64,000 nt of DNA, taken from Microterricola pindariensis (lineage in GTDB: Bacteria > Actinomycetota > Actinomycetes > Actinomycetales > Microbacteriaceae). Both the position numbers and the translations under genes were made by a program. The DNA lies in NCBI RefSeq assembly GCF_002936985.1, contig NZ_MPZN01000001.1:93836-157835 (forward strand). The letters are read 5' to 3'. The notes beneath the pieces are model-generated. The model made no database searches. It worked only from the letters and a program-made list of their open reading frames with translations, and was not told where the DNA came from. Shown here in pieces: positions 17,308-29,741 of the stretch (its first letter is position 1; each line of letters begins with the position of its first letter).

Positions 17308-17341
17308 CACAGGCCCGGCTCACGAATGAACCGGGCCTGTG
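17308..17341 (-). terminator. Terminator of pyk
   Basis: An 11-bp perfect stem (17308-17318 / 17331-17341) with a 12-base loop begins 11 bp after the pyk stop. It sits between pyk and the acyl-CoA synthetase gene on the same strand. Confidence 0.75.
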
Positions 17342-17351
17342 CCAACGAGAA

Positions 17352-18797
17352 CTAGCTGCGCTTGTACGCGGGGGCGGCCTCGTTGTGGACGTCACCGACG
17401 ACATGCACGCGGATGTCGTTGGTCGAGCCGACGATTCCGGGAGGGGACCCGGAGATGACAACGACCTTGTCACCGATCTCGGCCAGGCCCTGGCCGAGCA
17501 GAACGTCGTCGACCTGACCGATCATCTGGTCGGTGTGGGTGACCCGGTCGACCAGATAGGTCTGGATGCCCCAGGTCAGGGCCAGACGGCGGCGGATGCT
17601 GGGCTCCGGCGTCAGCGCGATCATCGGGATGCTCGAGCGGATGCGCGACATGCGGCGCGCGGAGTCACCGGACTCGGTGAAGACGACGAGGTACTTCGCG
17701 TCGACGAAGTCGGCGACGTCGGCCGCGGCGAGGGTGATCGCCCCGCCCTGGGTGCGCGGCTTGACCGTGAGCGGCAGGATGCGCTCCAGGCCGTGCTCCT
17801 CGGTGGAGTCGACGATGCGGGCCATGGTCTGCACCGTGACGACCGGGTACTCGCCGACGCTCGTCTCGCCGGAGAGCATGACTGCGTCTGCACCGTCGAG
17901 GACGGCGTTGGCGACATCCGAGGTCTCTGCACGGGTCGGGACCGGGCTGGAGATCATCGATTCGAGCATCTGCGTGGCGACGATGACCGGCTTGGCCATG
18001 CGGCGGGCCAGCTCGACGGCGCGCTTCTGCACGATCGGCACGGCCTCCAGCGGCAGCTCGACGCCCAGGTCGCCGCGGGCGACCATGATGGAGTCGAAGG
18101 CGTCGACGATGCCCTCGAGGGCTTCGACGGCCTGCGGCTTCTCGATCTTGGCGATCACCGGCACGCGGCGGCCGACCTCGTCCATGATCTCGTGCACCCG
18201 GGTGATGTCCTCGGCGTTGCGCACGAAGGAGAGGGCGATCAGGTCGGCGCCGAGCTCGAGGCCCCAACGCAGGTCGTCCTCGTCCTTCTCGGAGAGCGCC
18301 GGCACGTTGACGGCGACGCCGGGCAGGTTGATGCCCTTGTTGTTCGACACGGTGCCGGCGACGATGACCTTGGTGGTCACGACGGTGCCGTCGGTCGAGA
18401 CGACCTCGACGCGCACCTTGCCGTCGTCGATCAGCAGGAAGTCCCCCGGCTTCACGTCGCCGGGCAGGCCCTTGTACGTGGTGCCGCAGATCTCCTTGGT
18501 GCCGAGGATGTCCTCGGTGGTGATCTTGAAGATGTCGCCCTCTGCGAGGTCGTGCGGGCCGTCTGAGAACTTGCCCAGGCGGATCTTCGGCCCCTGCAGG
18601 TCGACCAGCACGGCCACAGCGCGACCGGAGTCGTTGGCGGCCTTGCGGACGTTCTGGTAAACGCCCTCGTGCACGTCGTAGGTGCCGTGGCTCAGGTTCA
18701 TGCGGCAGACGTCTACACCGGCATCGATGATGGCCCGGATCTGTTCGTAGCTGGACGTGGCCGGCCCGAGGGTTGCGACTATTTTCGCGCGTCTCAT
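17352..18797 (-). CDS. pyk: Pyruvate kinase
   Basis: Final step of glycolysis: phosphoenolpyruvate plus ADP to pyruvate plus ATP. 481 aa. N-terminal MRRAKIVATLGPATSS and CRMNLSHGTYD, the catalytic Lys/Glu segment VIAKIEKPQAVEAL (about 210-223), ARGDLGVELPLEAVP (about 238-252), and a C-terminal allosteric domain. A GGAG box lies 9 nt upstream of ATG 18797, after a leader with an A/T-rich stretch. It follows gltD on the same strand after an 87-bp gap and ends in its own hairpin. The lgt-...-pyk order resembles M. tuberculosis, where lgt and pykA are also close. Confidence 0.98.
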   Translation of the reverse strand: MRRAKIVATLGPATSSYEQIRAIIDAGVDVCRMNLSHGTYDVHEGVYQNVRKAANDSGRAVAVLVDLQGPKIRLGKFSDGPHDLAEGDIFKITTEDILGTKEICGTTYKGLPGDVKPGDFLLIDDGKVRVEVVSTDGTVVTTKVIVAGTVSNNKGINLPGVAVNVPALSEKDEDDLRWGLELGADLIALSFVRNAEDITRVHEIMDEVGRRVPVIAKIEKPQAVEALEGIVDAFDSIMVARGDLGVELPLEAVPIVQKRAVELARRMAKPVIVATQMLESMISSPVPTRAETSDVANAVLDGADAVMLSGETSVGEYPVVTVQTMARIVDSTEEHGLERILPLTVKPRTQGGAITLAAADVADFVDAKYLVVFTESGDSARRMSRIRSSIPMIALTPEPSIRRRLALTWGIQTYLVDRVTHTDQMIGQVDDVLLGQGLAEIGDKVVVISGSPPGIVGSTNDIRVHVVGDVHNEAAPAYKRS

Positions 18798-18884
18798 TTA
18801 TGTACTCCGTATTTTTTGCCTGAATGGACTCAGGATGGGTTCTTGCCGCGACGGCGGCGATGGCCGTGCCTGCCGCGAGAAGTT

Positions 18885-20334
<1,450 letters not shown>

Positions 20335-20342
<8 letters not shown>

Positions 20343-23300
20343 CGGTCACCTCCAGGATTCGATTCCACATATGTGTGCCGTCGGGGTCGATCCCGTCGGC
20401 CTCCGCCTGCGCCCGGATGCCCTGCACGGCGGCGTAGTCGCGCGGCAGCACCTTGACGAAGCGCGAGATCGCGCCGTCGAGGTCGGCCAGCATGCGCTCC
20501 GCGACGGCGGAGCCGGTCTCCGCCCGGTGCTGCTCCAACAGGTCGCGCACGATCTCACGGTCGGCGCTGCCGAGCTCGAGCAGCTCCAGCTCGCCGCTGG
20601 CCAGGGAGTCGGGGTTGACCCGCTCCCGCTTCAGCTCGTAGACGTACGCGGTGCCGCCGGACATGCCGGCGCCGAGGTTGCGCCCGGTGCCGCCCAGGAT
20701 GAGGGCGAGGCCGCCGGTCATGTACTCGAGGGCGTGGTCGCCGACGCCCTCGACGACGGCGGTGGCGCCGGAGTTGCGCACCAGGAAGCGCTCCCCCACG
20801 ATGCCCCGGAGGAACAGCGAGCCGCTGGTCGCCCCGTAGCCGATGACGTTGCCGGCGATGACGTTGCGCTCGGCCGGGAACAGGCTCTGCCGATCCGGGC
20901 GCACCGCGATGCGGCCGCCGGAGAGGCCCTTGCCGACGTAGTCGTTGGAGTCGCCCTCGAGCCGGAGCGTGATGCCGCCGGGCAGGAAGGCGCCGAGCGA
21001 CTGCCCGGCGGAGCCGTGCAGCGTCACCTCGATGGAGTTCTCCGGCAGGCCGTTGACGCCGTGCCGCATGGTCACCTCGTGGCCGAGCATGGTGCCCACG
21101 GCGCGTTCCGTGTTGCGGATGGGCAGCTCGATGGCCACGTGGCCGCCGCGCTCCAGCACCCCGGCCGCCTGCTGGATGAGCTGCTTGTCGAAGTGGCTCT
21201 CCAGCTCGTGGTCCTGCTCGCGCGCGCTCTGGCGCGGTTCGGCATCCGAGAAGTCGGGCCCGACCAGGATCGGCGTCAGGTCCATGCCGGACGCCTTCCA
21301 GTGGTTGATCGCCTGGGCGGTGTCGAGCAGCTCGTGGTGGCCGATGGCCTCGCCGAGGGTGCGGAACCCGAGTTCCGCGAGGTACTCGCGCACCTCCTGG
21401 GCGATGAACTCGAAGAAGTTCACCACGAACTCCGGCTTGCCGGTGAAGCGCTTGCGCAGCTCCGGGTTCTGCGTGGCGACGCCGACCGGGCAGGTGTCCA
21501 GGTGGCAAACGCGCATCATGATGCAGCCCTCGACGATGAGCGGGGCGGTGGCGAAGCCGAACTCCTCCGCGCCGAGCAGGGCGCCGATGACGACGTCGCG
21601 GCCGGTCTTCAGCTGGCCGTCGACCTGCACGACCACCCGGTCGCGCATGCCGTTCAGCATCAGCGTCTGCTGGGTCTCGGCCAGGCCGAGCTCCCACGGG
21701 GTTCCCGCGTGCTTGAGCGAGTTGACCGGGCTGGCGCCGGTTCCGCCGTCGTGGCCGGAGACCAGGATGACGTCGGAGAGCGCCTTCGCGACGCCGGCGG
21801 CGACCGCGCCGATGCCGGACTGGCTGACCAGCTTGGTGTGGATGCGCGCCTTCGGGTTGGCCCGCTTGAGGTCGAAGATGAGCTGCTTGAGGTCTTCGAT
21901 CGAGTAGATGTCGTGGTGCGGCGGCGGCGAGATGAGCCCGACGCCGGGGGTGCCGTGCCGGGTGCGCGCCACCCAGGGGTAGACCTTGGTGGAGGGCAGC
22001 TGGCCGCCCTCGCCGGGCTTGGCGCCCTGGGCGAGCTTGATCTGGATGTCGTCGGCGTGGCTCAGGTACATGCTCGTCACGCCGAAACGGCCGGAGGCCA
22101 CCTGCTTGATGGCGCTGCGCCGCTCCGGGTCGAGCAGCCGGTCCAGGTCCTCGCCGCCCTCGCCCGTGTTGGACTTGGCGCCGAGGCTGTTCATGGCGAT
22201 GGCGAGCGTCTCGTGCGCCTCCTGCGAGATGGAGCCGTAGCTCATCGCACCGGTGGAGAAGCGCTTGACGATGGAGGCGACGGACTCGACCTCCTCCAGC
22301 GGGACGGCGGGGCGCCGGCCGGTGCGGAGCGCGAACATGCCGCGCAGCGTCATCAGCGTCTCCGCCTGGTCGTCGACCAGCTTGGTGTACTCGCGGAAGA
22401 TGTCGTAGCGGCGGGTGCGGGTGGCGTGCTGCAGCCGGAACACCGTCTCCGGGTTGAACAGGTGCGGGGAGCCGTCGCGGCGCCACTGGTACTCGCCGCC
22501 GGTCTGCAGCCGCTCGTGCACGGTGACCGCGGCATCCTCCGGGTAGGCGGATGTGTGCCGCTTGAGGTTCTCCGCCTGGATGACCTCGATGCCGACGCCG
22601 CCGAGCTTGGAGGTGGTGCCGGTGAAGTACTCCTCGATGAAGCCCTCGTCCAGGCCGAGCGCCTCGAAGGCCTGCGCGCCGGAGTAGGAGGCGATGGTGG
22701 AGATGCCCATCTTGGACATGATCTTCAGCACGCCCTTGCCGAGCGCCTTGATGACGTTGCCGACGGCCTTCTCCGGGGTGACGTCGGTGATGACGCCGCT
22801 GCGGACCAGGTTCTCGCAGCTCTCCATGGCCAGGTACGGGTTCACGGCGGAGGCGCCGTAGCCGATCAGCAGGGCCACGTGGTGAACCTCGCGCACATCG
22901 CCGGCCTCCACCAGCAGGCCCACCTTCATGCGGTGCTCCGAGCGGGTGAGGTGGTGGTGCACGGATGCCGTCATCAGCAGCGACGGGATCGGCGCCAGGT
23001 CCTTGTTGGAGTCGCGGTCGCTCAGCACGATGAAGCGGGCGCCGGCCTCGATGGCCCGGTCGACCTCGACGTTCAGCGCGGCCAGGCGGTCGCGCAGGGC
23101 GTTGACGCCCTCGTCGAAGCGGTACAGGCCGCGGATCGTGACGGTGCTCTTGCTGCCGGGCTGCGGGTCGATGTGCTGGATCTTGGCCAGTTCGTCGTTG
23201 TCGATCACCGGGAAGGTGAGCGAGACCTGGCCGGCGTGCTCCGGGCCGGCGCTGAGCAGGTTGTGCTCCGGGCCGACCGAGCTGCCGAGCGAGGTGACCA

Positions 23301-24912
23301 GCTGCTCGCGGATCGAGTCCAGCGGCGGGTTGGTGACCTGGGCGAACTGCTGGGTGAAGTAGTCGAACAGCAGCCGCGGGCGGTCGGAGAGCACGGCGAT
23401 CGGGGTGTCGGAGCCCATCGCGCCGAGCGGCTCCGCCCCGAAACGGGCCATCGGGGTCAGCAGAAGCCGCAGCTCCTCCTCGGTGTAGCCGAAGGTGCGC
23501 TGGCGGCGCACGACGGAGGCCGGCGGGTGCACGATGTGCTCGCGCTCCGGCAGCTCGGCCAGCTTGATCCGGCTCTGCTCCAGCCACTGCCCCCAGGGCT
23601 CGGCGGCGGCCAGCTCGGCCTTGATCTCATCGTCTTCGATGAGCCGGCCGGCGACGGTGTCGACGAGGAACATCTTGCCGGGGCGCAGGCGCCCCTTCCG
23701 CACGATGGTGGCCGGGTCGAAGTCCAGCACGCCGATCTCGCTGGCCAGGACGACGAGGCCGTCATCCGTGATCACGAAGCGGCCCGGGCGGAGGCCGTTG
23801 CGGTCCAGCGTCGCGCCGACGAGCGAGCCGTCGGTGAACACGATGGCGGCCGGGCCGTCCCACGGCTCCATGAGCATGGAGTGGTAGTCGTAGAAGTCGC
23901 GGCGCTCCGCGTCCATATCGGCCTGGTTCTCCCAGGCCTCCGGAACCATCATCATCACCGCGTGCGGGAGCGAGCGCCCGGACAGGGTGAGCAGCTCGAC
24001 CACCTCGTCGAAGGAGGCGGAGTCGCTGGCACCGGGCGTGACGATCGGCAGCAGCGGGGCGAGGTCGCCGAGCAGCTCCGACTCCAGCTGGGACTGGCGG
24101 GCGCGCATCCAGTTGCGGTTGCCCTGGATGGTGTTGATCTCGCCGTTGTGCGCGATCATGCGGAACGGCTGGGCCAGCGGCCAAGACGGGAAGGTGTTGG
24201 TGGAGTAGCGCGAGTGCACCAGCGCGAGCGTGGAGGTGAAGCGCTCGTCGGAGAGGTCGGGGTAGAACGGTTCCAGCTGGAGCGTGGTGACCATGCCCTT
24301 GTAGACCAGGGTGCGGCAGGAGAGCGAGGCGAAGTAGATCTCGAGCTCTCGTTCTGCGCGCTTGCGCAGCCGGTAGGCCTGGCGGTCCAGCTCGATGCCG
24401 GAGAGCGGGGCACCGGCCCCGGTGAGCCGCGCGCTCTGCACGTAGAAGGCCTGGATGGCGGGCATCGCCGCGCGGGCCAGCGTGCCGACCTCGTCGGGCC
24501 GGACGGGAACCTCGCGCCAGCCGAGGACGGTGAGGCCCTCCTCGCCGGCGATGTCGGCGATGGCCCGCTTGATCGCGCTGCGGGCGGTGGGATCGGTGGG
24601 GAGGAAGGCGTTGCCGACCGCGTAGCGGCCGACCGCGGGAAGCTCGAAGTCGGTCACCGCCCGGAGGAAGGCGTCGGGGATCTGCGTGATGATCCCAGCG
24701 CCGTCACCCGTTCCGGCGTCGGAGCCGACGGCCCCGCGGTGTTCCAGATTGCGCAGCGCGTTGAGCGCCGCCGTGATGATGTCGTGGCCTGCCGTGCCAC
24801 GGAGGGTTGCGACCATGGCCAGGCCGCAGGCGTCTTTCTCGTGCCCAGGGTCGTAGAGACCCTGTCGACCCGGGATTTGACTGAACCTCGTAAATGTCTG
24901 CTGAAACGTCAC
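20335..24912 (-). CDS. gltB: Glutamate synthase large (alpha) subunit
   Basis: Makes two glutamates from glutamine and 2-oxoglutarate. 1525 aa. The Ntn-type glutaminase domain has its catalytic Cys at residue 29 (DACGLAMV), after a 28-residue propeptide that is removed in the family. It is followed by the central linking domain, the FMN/synthase domain with the 3Fe-4S cysteines C1130, C1136 and C1141, and the C-terminal GXGXG beta-helix ([21 protein letters not shown]). GTG at 24912 is the start, with GAGGAC upstream. It follows lgt by 113 bp. With gltD it forms the ammonium-assimilation GOGAT enzyme. Confidence 0.98.
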
Positions 24913-24978
24913 GATTGGGCGTCCTCACGCTAGAAGTGCGAAGGGACGCCATTGGCCCACAAATGGGTTGTTGCGCTG

Positions 24979-24994
24979 CCCTCGAATGCGAGGG
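24979..24994 (-). terminator. Small hairpin after lgt, possible terminator or attenuator
   Basis: A 6-bp stem (ccctcg/cgaggg) with a 4-base loop lies between the lgt stop and the gltB start. It has no T-run, so the gltBD transcript may or may not be separated here. Confidence 0.3.
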
Positions 24995-25025
24995 GAGATG
25001 AGCAGAACTCGCTGGGTGGGTGAGC

Positions 25026-25994
25026 CTAGGAGTTCGGGCCGTTTGTGCTTGTGGCTGCGGCGGCAGTGGACTGAATGGTCGCGGCTCCATCGCCGTGGTC
25101 GTCTTCCTCAGAATCTGCGTTGTCAGATTCTATATCAGCGTCGTCGGGGTTCCATTCACGACCCGGCACGTAGGGGCTGATTTCGACCCCGGTGTGGCGG
25201 CGCGACTGCACGATGAACAGCACGATTCCGATCACCACGGCCAGCCAGGCTGCCCAGATGTTGGTGCGCACACCGAGGAACATCTCGCTCGGGTCGACCC
25301 GGATGGCCTCGAAGAAGCTGCGGCCGAGGCCGTACCAGATCAGGTAGACCGCGAAGGCCTTGCCCCAGCGCAGCGTGAGCTTGCGCTCCAGCAGCAGGAT
25401 GAGGGCGACGCCGGCCAGGTTCCAGACGATCTCGTAGAGGAAGGTGGGGTGGAACAGGGTTCCCTCCGGCAGGCCGACAGGGAAGGCCGGGTTGCTCTGG
25501 GAGATCTCCAGGCCCCACGGCAGCGTGGTGGGCAGGCCGAACAGCTCGGCGTTGAACCAGTTGCCGAGACGGCCCATGGCCTGTGCCAGCAGCATGCCGG
25601 GTGCGAGCGCGTCGGCGAAGGACCAGAAGCGGATGCCGGTCATCCGGCATCCGATGTATGCTCCGATCGCGCCACCGATGAGCGCGCCGAAGATGGCGTT
25701 GCCGCCCTCCCAGATGTACAGGGTGCGCAGCAGGTCGGCGCCCGGGTAGAAGTAGTCGCCGGGGTGGGTGAGCACGTGGTAGATGCGCGCGCCGATGATG
25801 CCGAGCGGCACCGCCCAGAGGATGATGTCCAGCACGATTCCGGGCTCTGCACCGCGCTTGGTCAGGCGCATGCTGGTCATGATCGTCGCGGCGACGATGC
25901 CGGCCAGGATGCACAGGGCGTAGGCGTGGATGCGGAACGGACCGAGGTCGAAGTAGCTCCACTCGGGGCTCGGAATGCTCAACGGTGCAAACAC
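25026..25994 (-). CDS. lgt: Prolipoprotein diacylglyceryl transferase
   Basis: Integral membrane enzyme that moves diacylglycerol from phosphatidylglycerol to the lipobox cysteine. 322 aa with about seven hydrophobic segments. Family motifs: HAYALCILAG (about 18-27), the Lgt signature GRLGNWFNAELFG (about 144-156), and the periplasmic HPTFLYE (about 186-192). The last ~50 residues form a highly acidic tail (DDADIESDNADSEEDDHGDG) not needed for activity. GTG at 25994 has AAAGG upstream. It follows trpA by 27 bp, so it is probably in the trp transcript, as in mycobacteria. Confidence 0.97.
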   Translation of the reverse strand: MFAPLSIPSPEWSYFDLGPFRIHAYALCILAGIVAATIMTSMRLTKRGAEPGIVLDIILWAVPLGIIGARIYHVLTHPGDYFYPGADLLRTLYIWEGGNAIFGALIGGAIGAYIGCRMTGIRFWSFADALAPGMLLAQAMGRLGNWFNAELFGLPTTLPWGLEISQSNPAFPVGLPEGTLFHPTFLYEIVWNLAGVALILLLERKLTLRWGKAFAVYLIWYGLGRSFFEAIRVDPSEMFLGVRTNIWAAWLAVVIGIVLFIVQSRRHTGVEISPYVPGREWNPDDADIESDNADSEEDDHGDGAATIQSTAAAATSTNGPNS

Positions 25995-26021
25995 CAGTAC
26001 TGCCTTTCGGTCGGTGAAAAG

Positions 26022-26807
26022 TTAGAGTGCGTTCTTGCCTGCGGCCAGCTCGCGGGCGAGGGCGCCGACGGCGTCGACTCCCCCATCGGCGAGTGCCTTG
26101 ACCAGGGCGGAGCCCACGATGGCGCCGTCGGCGTAGCCGAGGACCTCGCGCACCTGCTCCGGCGTGGAGATTCCGACGCCGACGCAGGCGCTCGTGGAGC
26201 CCGCCTCGCGCAGACGCTCGATGAGGCCGCGGGCGGCCGCGTCGACGTCGGCGCGGGCACCGGTGATGCCCATGGTGGAGACGGCGTAGACGAAGCCCCT
26301 GCTGGACTCGACGACCCGGCGCAGGCGCTCGGGCGTGGAGGTGGGGGCGGCGAGGAAGACGCGGTCGAGGCCGGTGCGCTCGGAGGCGGCGATCCAGTCC
26401 GCGCCCTCGTCGGGAATCAGGTCGGGCGTGATCAGCCCGGCACCGCCGGCGGCGGCCAGGTCGTCGGCGAAGCGCTCGACGCCGTACTGCACGACCGGGT
26501 TCCAGTAGGTCATGATCAGCACGGGGGCGCTGACCTGGGCGGTGATGGCGCGCACGGCCTCGAAGCCGTCGCGCAGCCGGAAGCCGTCGGCCAGGGCCTG
26601 CTGGGTGGCGGCCTGGATGACGCTGCCGTCCATCACGGGGTCGGAGTACGGCAGGCCCATCTCGAGGATGTCGACGCCGTTCTCGACGAGCGCGACGGCG
26701 GCGTCGATGCTACCGCCGAGGCTCGGGAAGCCGACCGGCAGGTAGCCGATCAGGGCGCCGCTGCCGGCGTCCACGCGGGTGCGGATGGTCTGCTCAACAG
26801 CACTCAT
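26022..26807 (-). CDS. trpA: Tryptophan synthase alpha chain
   Basis: Splits indole-3-glycerol phosphate to indole and glyceraldehyde-3-phosphate; the indole passes through a tunnel to TrpB. 261 aa TIM barrel. Catalytic Glu in [11 protein letters not shown] (about 47-57) and Asp in the following segment, with phosphate-binding [10 protein letters not shown] near the C-terminus. ATG at 26807 shares ATGA with the trpB stop, so translation is coupled and stoichiometric with trpB. lgt follows. Confidence 0.97.
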   Translation of the reverse strand: MSAVEQTIRTRVDAGSGALIGYLPVGFPSLGGSIDAAVALVENGVDILEMGLPYSDPVMDGSVIQAATQQALADGFRLRDGFEAVRAITAQVSAPVLIMTYWNPVVQYGVERFADDLAAAGGAGLITPDLIPDEGADWIAASERTGLDRVFLAAPTSTPERLRRVVESSRGFVYAVSTMGITGARADVDAAARGLIERLREAGSTSACVGVGISTPEQVREVLGYADGAIVGSALVKALADGGVDAVGALARELAAGKNAL

Positions 26808-28045
26808 GACTGCGTGGCCCCCTCGTCGATCAGCTTGAAGTACCGCCCGGCGGTCTCCATGTCCTTGTCGCCGCGGCCGCTCAGGTTGACCAGGATGGTC
26901 GAGTCCGGGCCGAGCTCGCGGCCGAGCTCCAGCGCGCCGGCGAGGGCGTGCGCCGACTCGATGGCGGGGATGATGCCCTCGGTGCGGCTGAGCAGCAGGA
27001 GCGCGTCCATGGCTGCGGCGTCGGTGACGGGGCGGTAGTCGGCCCGGCCGATGCTGTTCAGCCAGGCGTGCTCCGGTCCGACGCCCGGGTAGTCGAGGCC
27101 GGCGGAGATGGAGTGCGACTCGTAGGTCTGGCCGTCCTCGTCCTGCAGCATCATGCTGCGGGCGCCGTGCAGCACGCCCGGGCTGCCCTTGGTGATGGTG
27201 GCGGCGTGGCGCGGCGTGTCGGCGCCCTCGCCGGCCGCCTCGTAGCCGTACAGGGCGACGGAGGGGTCGTCGAGGAAGGCGTGGAAGATGCCCATGGCGT
27301 TGGAGCCACCGCCGACGCAGGCGGCGACGGCATCCGGCAGGGCGCCGGTCAGCTCGAGCACCTGGGCGCGGGCCTCCTCGCCGATGATCTTCTGGAAGTC
27401 GCGGACCATGGCCGGGAACGGGTGCGGCCCGGCGACCGTGCCGAAGATGTAGTTGGTGTTCTCGACGTTGGTGACCCAGTCGCGCATGGCGTCGTTGATG
27501 GCGTCCTTGAGCGTGCGGGAGCCGGCCTTGACGGCGACGACCTCCGCGCCGAGCAGGCGCATGCGGGCGACGTTGAGCGCCTGGCGCTCGGTGTCGACCT
27601 CGCCCATGTAGACGACGCACTCGAAGCCGAACAGCGCGGCGGCCGTCGCGGTGGCGACACCGTGCTGGCCCGCACCGGTCTCGGCGATGACGCGGGTCTT
27701 GCCGATCCGCTTGGTGAGCAGGGCCTGACCGAGCACGTTGTTGATCTTGTGCGAGCCGGTGTGGTTCAGGTCCTCGCGCTTGAGGATGATCCGCGCGCCG
27801 CCGGCGTGCTCGGCGAAGCGGGGCACCTCGGTGATGATGGAGGGCCGGCCGGTGTAGCTCTTGTGCAGTTCGGCGAGCTCCGCCGCGAACGCCGGGTCCT
27901 TCTTGGTCAGCTCGTAGGCGGCGGTGAGCTCGTCCAGGGCCGCGACGAGCGACTCGGGCACGAAGCGCCCGCCGAAGTCGCCGAAGTACGGGCCGAGCTC
28001 GTCGCGCAGGTTGCGGGAGGGGGTCGGTTCGGTGGGGTTCGTCAC
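26804..28045 (-). CDS. trpB: Tryptophan synthase beta chain
   Basis: PLP enzyme joining indole and serine to tryptophan. 413 aa (TrpB1 type). The PLP lysine is in [11 protein letters not shown] (about 97-107); the phosphate-binding loop is GGGSNAMG (about 242-249). N-terminal [14 protein letters not shown] is the usual TrpB1 opening. GTG at 28045 overlaps the trpC stop by 4 bp (GTGA). It sits in the trpC-trpB-trpA run, where every junction overlaps. Confidence 0.98.
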   Translation of the reverse strand: MTNPTEPTPSRNLRDELGPYFGDFGGRFVPESLVAALDELTAAYELTKKDPAFAAELAELHKSYTGRPSIITEVPRFAEHAGGARIILKREDLNHTGSHKINNVLGQALLTKRIGKTRVIAETGAGQHGVATATAAALFGFECVVYMGEVDTERQALNVARMRLLGAEVVAVKAGSRTLKDAINDAMRDWVTNVENTNYIFGTVAGPHPFPAMVRDFQKIIGEEARAQVLELTGALPDAVAACVGGGSNAMGIFHAFLDDPSVALYGYEAAGEGADTPRHAATITKGSPGVLHGARSMMLQDEDGQTYESHSISAGLDYPGVGPEHAWLNSIGRADYRPVTDAAAMDALLLLSRTEGIIPAIESAHALAGALELGRELGPDSTILVNLSGRGDKDMETAGRYFKLIDEGATQS

Positions 28046-28830
28046 GGTTGATTCCTTACTGGGACCGCCAGGAATTCGGAGAGCGTGCGGATCGGGTCGC
28101 TCGTGACGAGCGCCTCGCCGACCAGCACGACGTCGGCTCCGGCCGCGCGGTAGTGCGCGACATCCGCGGCGGAGAGCACCGCGGACTCGGCGACCTTGAT
28201 GGTTCCGGCCGGGATGCGGTCGGAGAGGGTGCCGAAGAGGTTCTTGTCCATCTCGAAGGTGGAGAGGTTGCGCGCGTTGACGCCGATGAGTGCGGCACCG
28301 AGGTCGATGGCGCGCTCCAGCTCGTCGGCGCTGTGCGTCTCGACCAGCGGCGTCATGCCGAGTTCGAGGATCAGCGTGTGCAGCTCGGCGAGCAGCGGCT
28401 GTTCGAGCGCGGCGACGATGAGCAGCACCAGGTCGGCTCCCGCGGCGCGGGCCTCGAGCACCTGATACGGCGTGGCGATGAAGTCCTTGCGGAGCACCGG
28501 CAGGCTCACCGCGGCGCGCACGGCCTCCAGGTCGGCGAGCGAGCCGCCGAACTTGCGTTCCTCGGTGAGAACGCTGATCGCGCTGGCCCCGCCCTGTTCG
28601 TAGGCGGATGCCAGCGCGGCGGGGTCGCGGATCTCGGCCAGCTGGCCGCGCGACGGGCTCGACCGCTTGACTTCGGCGATGACCTTGACGCGCTCGGCCG
28701 GGGCCAGCGCGGCAAGGGCGTCGAGGGCCGCCGGGCGCGCCAGTGCGGCGGCCTCGACGGTGGCGTATGGGCGGCTCAGGCGCCGCCGCTCGGCATCTTC
28801 AACGGAGCCGGCGGTGAGCTCGGTCAGCAC
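28042..28830 (-). CDS. trpC: Indole-3-glycerol phosphate synthase
   Basis: Closes the indole ring from CdRP. 262 aa TIM barrel. Catalytic lysines and loop: [13 protein letters not shown] (about 50-62), [12 protein letters not shown] (about 84-95), [12 protein letters not shown] (about 111-122), then [13 protein letters not shown] (about 184-196) and VAESAV. GTG at 28830 starts 3 bp after the stop of the small HGxxPAAW protein gene. There is no fused TrpF domain. Confidence 0.97.
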   Translation of the reverse strand: MLTELTAGSVEDAERRRLSRPYATVEAAALARPAALDALAALAPAERVKVIAEVKRSSPSRGQLAEIRDPAALASAYEQGGASAISVLTEERKFGGSLADLEAVRAAVSLPVLRKDFIATPYQVLEARAAGADLVLLIVAALEQPLLAELHTLILELGMTPLVETHSADELERAIDLGAALIGVNARNLSTFEMDKNLFGTLSDRIPAGTIKVAESAVLSAADVAHYRAAGADVVLVGEALVTSDPIRTLSEFLAVPVRNQP

Positions 28831-28833
28831 TCG

Positions 28834-29064
28834 CTAGTGCGCTTTCGGGGCGTACTTCGGGCCGTTGACGCCGTATCCGGCCTTGCCGAGGGCCCAGCCG
28901 ACGATGAGGCCGGCGACGAGGAGCCCGGCGGAGGCCCAGACGAGCCACTCCTGCTCCAGGAAGAACGCGACGGTTCCGATGAGGAAGGCGAGGAGCATGA
29001 TGACGACCGAGGTCCATGCGGCCGGCGAATTGCCGTGTCCTGGCTCGACTGACTCTGTGCTCAT
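28834..29064 (-). CDS. HGxxPAAW family small membrane protein
   Basis: 76 aa. The soluble N-terminus carries the family tag HGNSPAAW (residues 10-17), then two transmembrane helices (about 18-36 and 43-60) and a short basic C-terminus. Such proteins are encoded beside trpC in many Actinobacteria; I know no function. A very good ribosome-binding site AAGGAGA lies 4 nt before ATG 29064. With the trp-associated membrane protein upstream it makes a pair of membrane proteins between trpE and trpC, which hints at a link to tryptophan or aromatic metabolism. Confidence 0.85.
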   Translation of the reverse strand: MSTESVEPGHGNSPAAWTSVVIMLLAFLIGTVAFFLEQEWLVWASAGLLVAGLIVGWALGKAGYGVNGPKYAPKAH

Positions 29065-29145
29065 GGTTCTCCTTAGAGGTTGAAGGGGGTGTGTGAAAGT
29101 CTAGCGGCTCCGCCGCATGCGGCCGGGCAGCCGGGGAAGAGGGGG

Positions 29146-29739
29146 TTACTGCTGATCGGTGGGGTCGCTGCCGCGGCTGAGCTCGTCCCAGTTGTCGATG
29201 GCGGCGTCCTTGGCGCTGAGGGGGGCACCGTCGGCGTGGTCCAGGCGCACGGCCTGGTACTTGCGGCCGGGGCCCGGCCAGCGCCGCGAGCTGAGCAGCA
29301 CGCCGAGGCCGGCGGCGGCGAACAGCACGCCGGAGGCCACGCCGACCCACGGCCACACCGTGATGGCGGCATCCGAGATCAGCGCCAGAACGGCGGTGTC
29401 GCCGGCCACGCCGGTGAGCTTGGTGACGTCGGCGATGGCGGCGGCGGCCGGGTCGGCGATGGCGGCGGCGGAGGCGATCACCACGGACACGGCGAGCAGC
29501 ACCTCGAGCACGCCGAGCACCAGCCGGAAGGCGGGGCCGGCGATGGCCAGCGCGCCGCCCAGGGCGAGCCCGGCCAGGGCCAGCGCGGACAGGGCGGGGG
29601 CGGCTGCGGCCCCGTCGATGTCGATCGGGGTGCCCTCCACGTGCGCGACCACCCAGGTCTGGGTCCAGGCGAGGAGGGCGAGGACGGCGGACAGCAGCCC
29701 GCCGACGATGAGGAGCCCCTTGATTCGTGCGGCACTCAT
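29146..29739 (-). CDS. Trp-operon associated membrane protein (TIGR02234-like)
   Basis: 197 aa with four predicted helices (about 8-26, 46-66, 69-95 and 127-150) and the conserved external segment TWVVAHVEGTPI (about 28-39). The C-terminal cytoplasmic tail is charged and includes the family-like stretch RWPGPGRKYQAV and DNWDELSRG. Located between trpE and trpC as in mycobacteria (the Rv1610 position). ATG at 29739 is 2 bp after the trpE stop. The function is unknown; the name reflects operon position only. Confidence 0.85.
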   Translation of the reverse strand: MSAARIKGLLIVGGLLSAVLALLAWTQTWVVAHVEGTPIDIDGAAAAPALSALALAGLALGGALAIAGPAFRLVLGVLEVLLAVSVVIASAAAIADPAAAAIADVTKLTGVAGDTAVLALISDAAITVWPWVGVASGVLFAAAGLGVLLSSRRWPGPGRKYQAVRLDHADGAPLSAKDAAIDNWDELSRGSDPTDQQ

Positions 29740-29741
29740 GC

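Noticed and set aside
18798..18884. GC-rich partly repeated sequence between gltD and pyk as a terminator
   Set aside because: The CCGCGA words are direct rather than inverted repeats, and no stable stem with a T-run forms.
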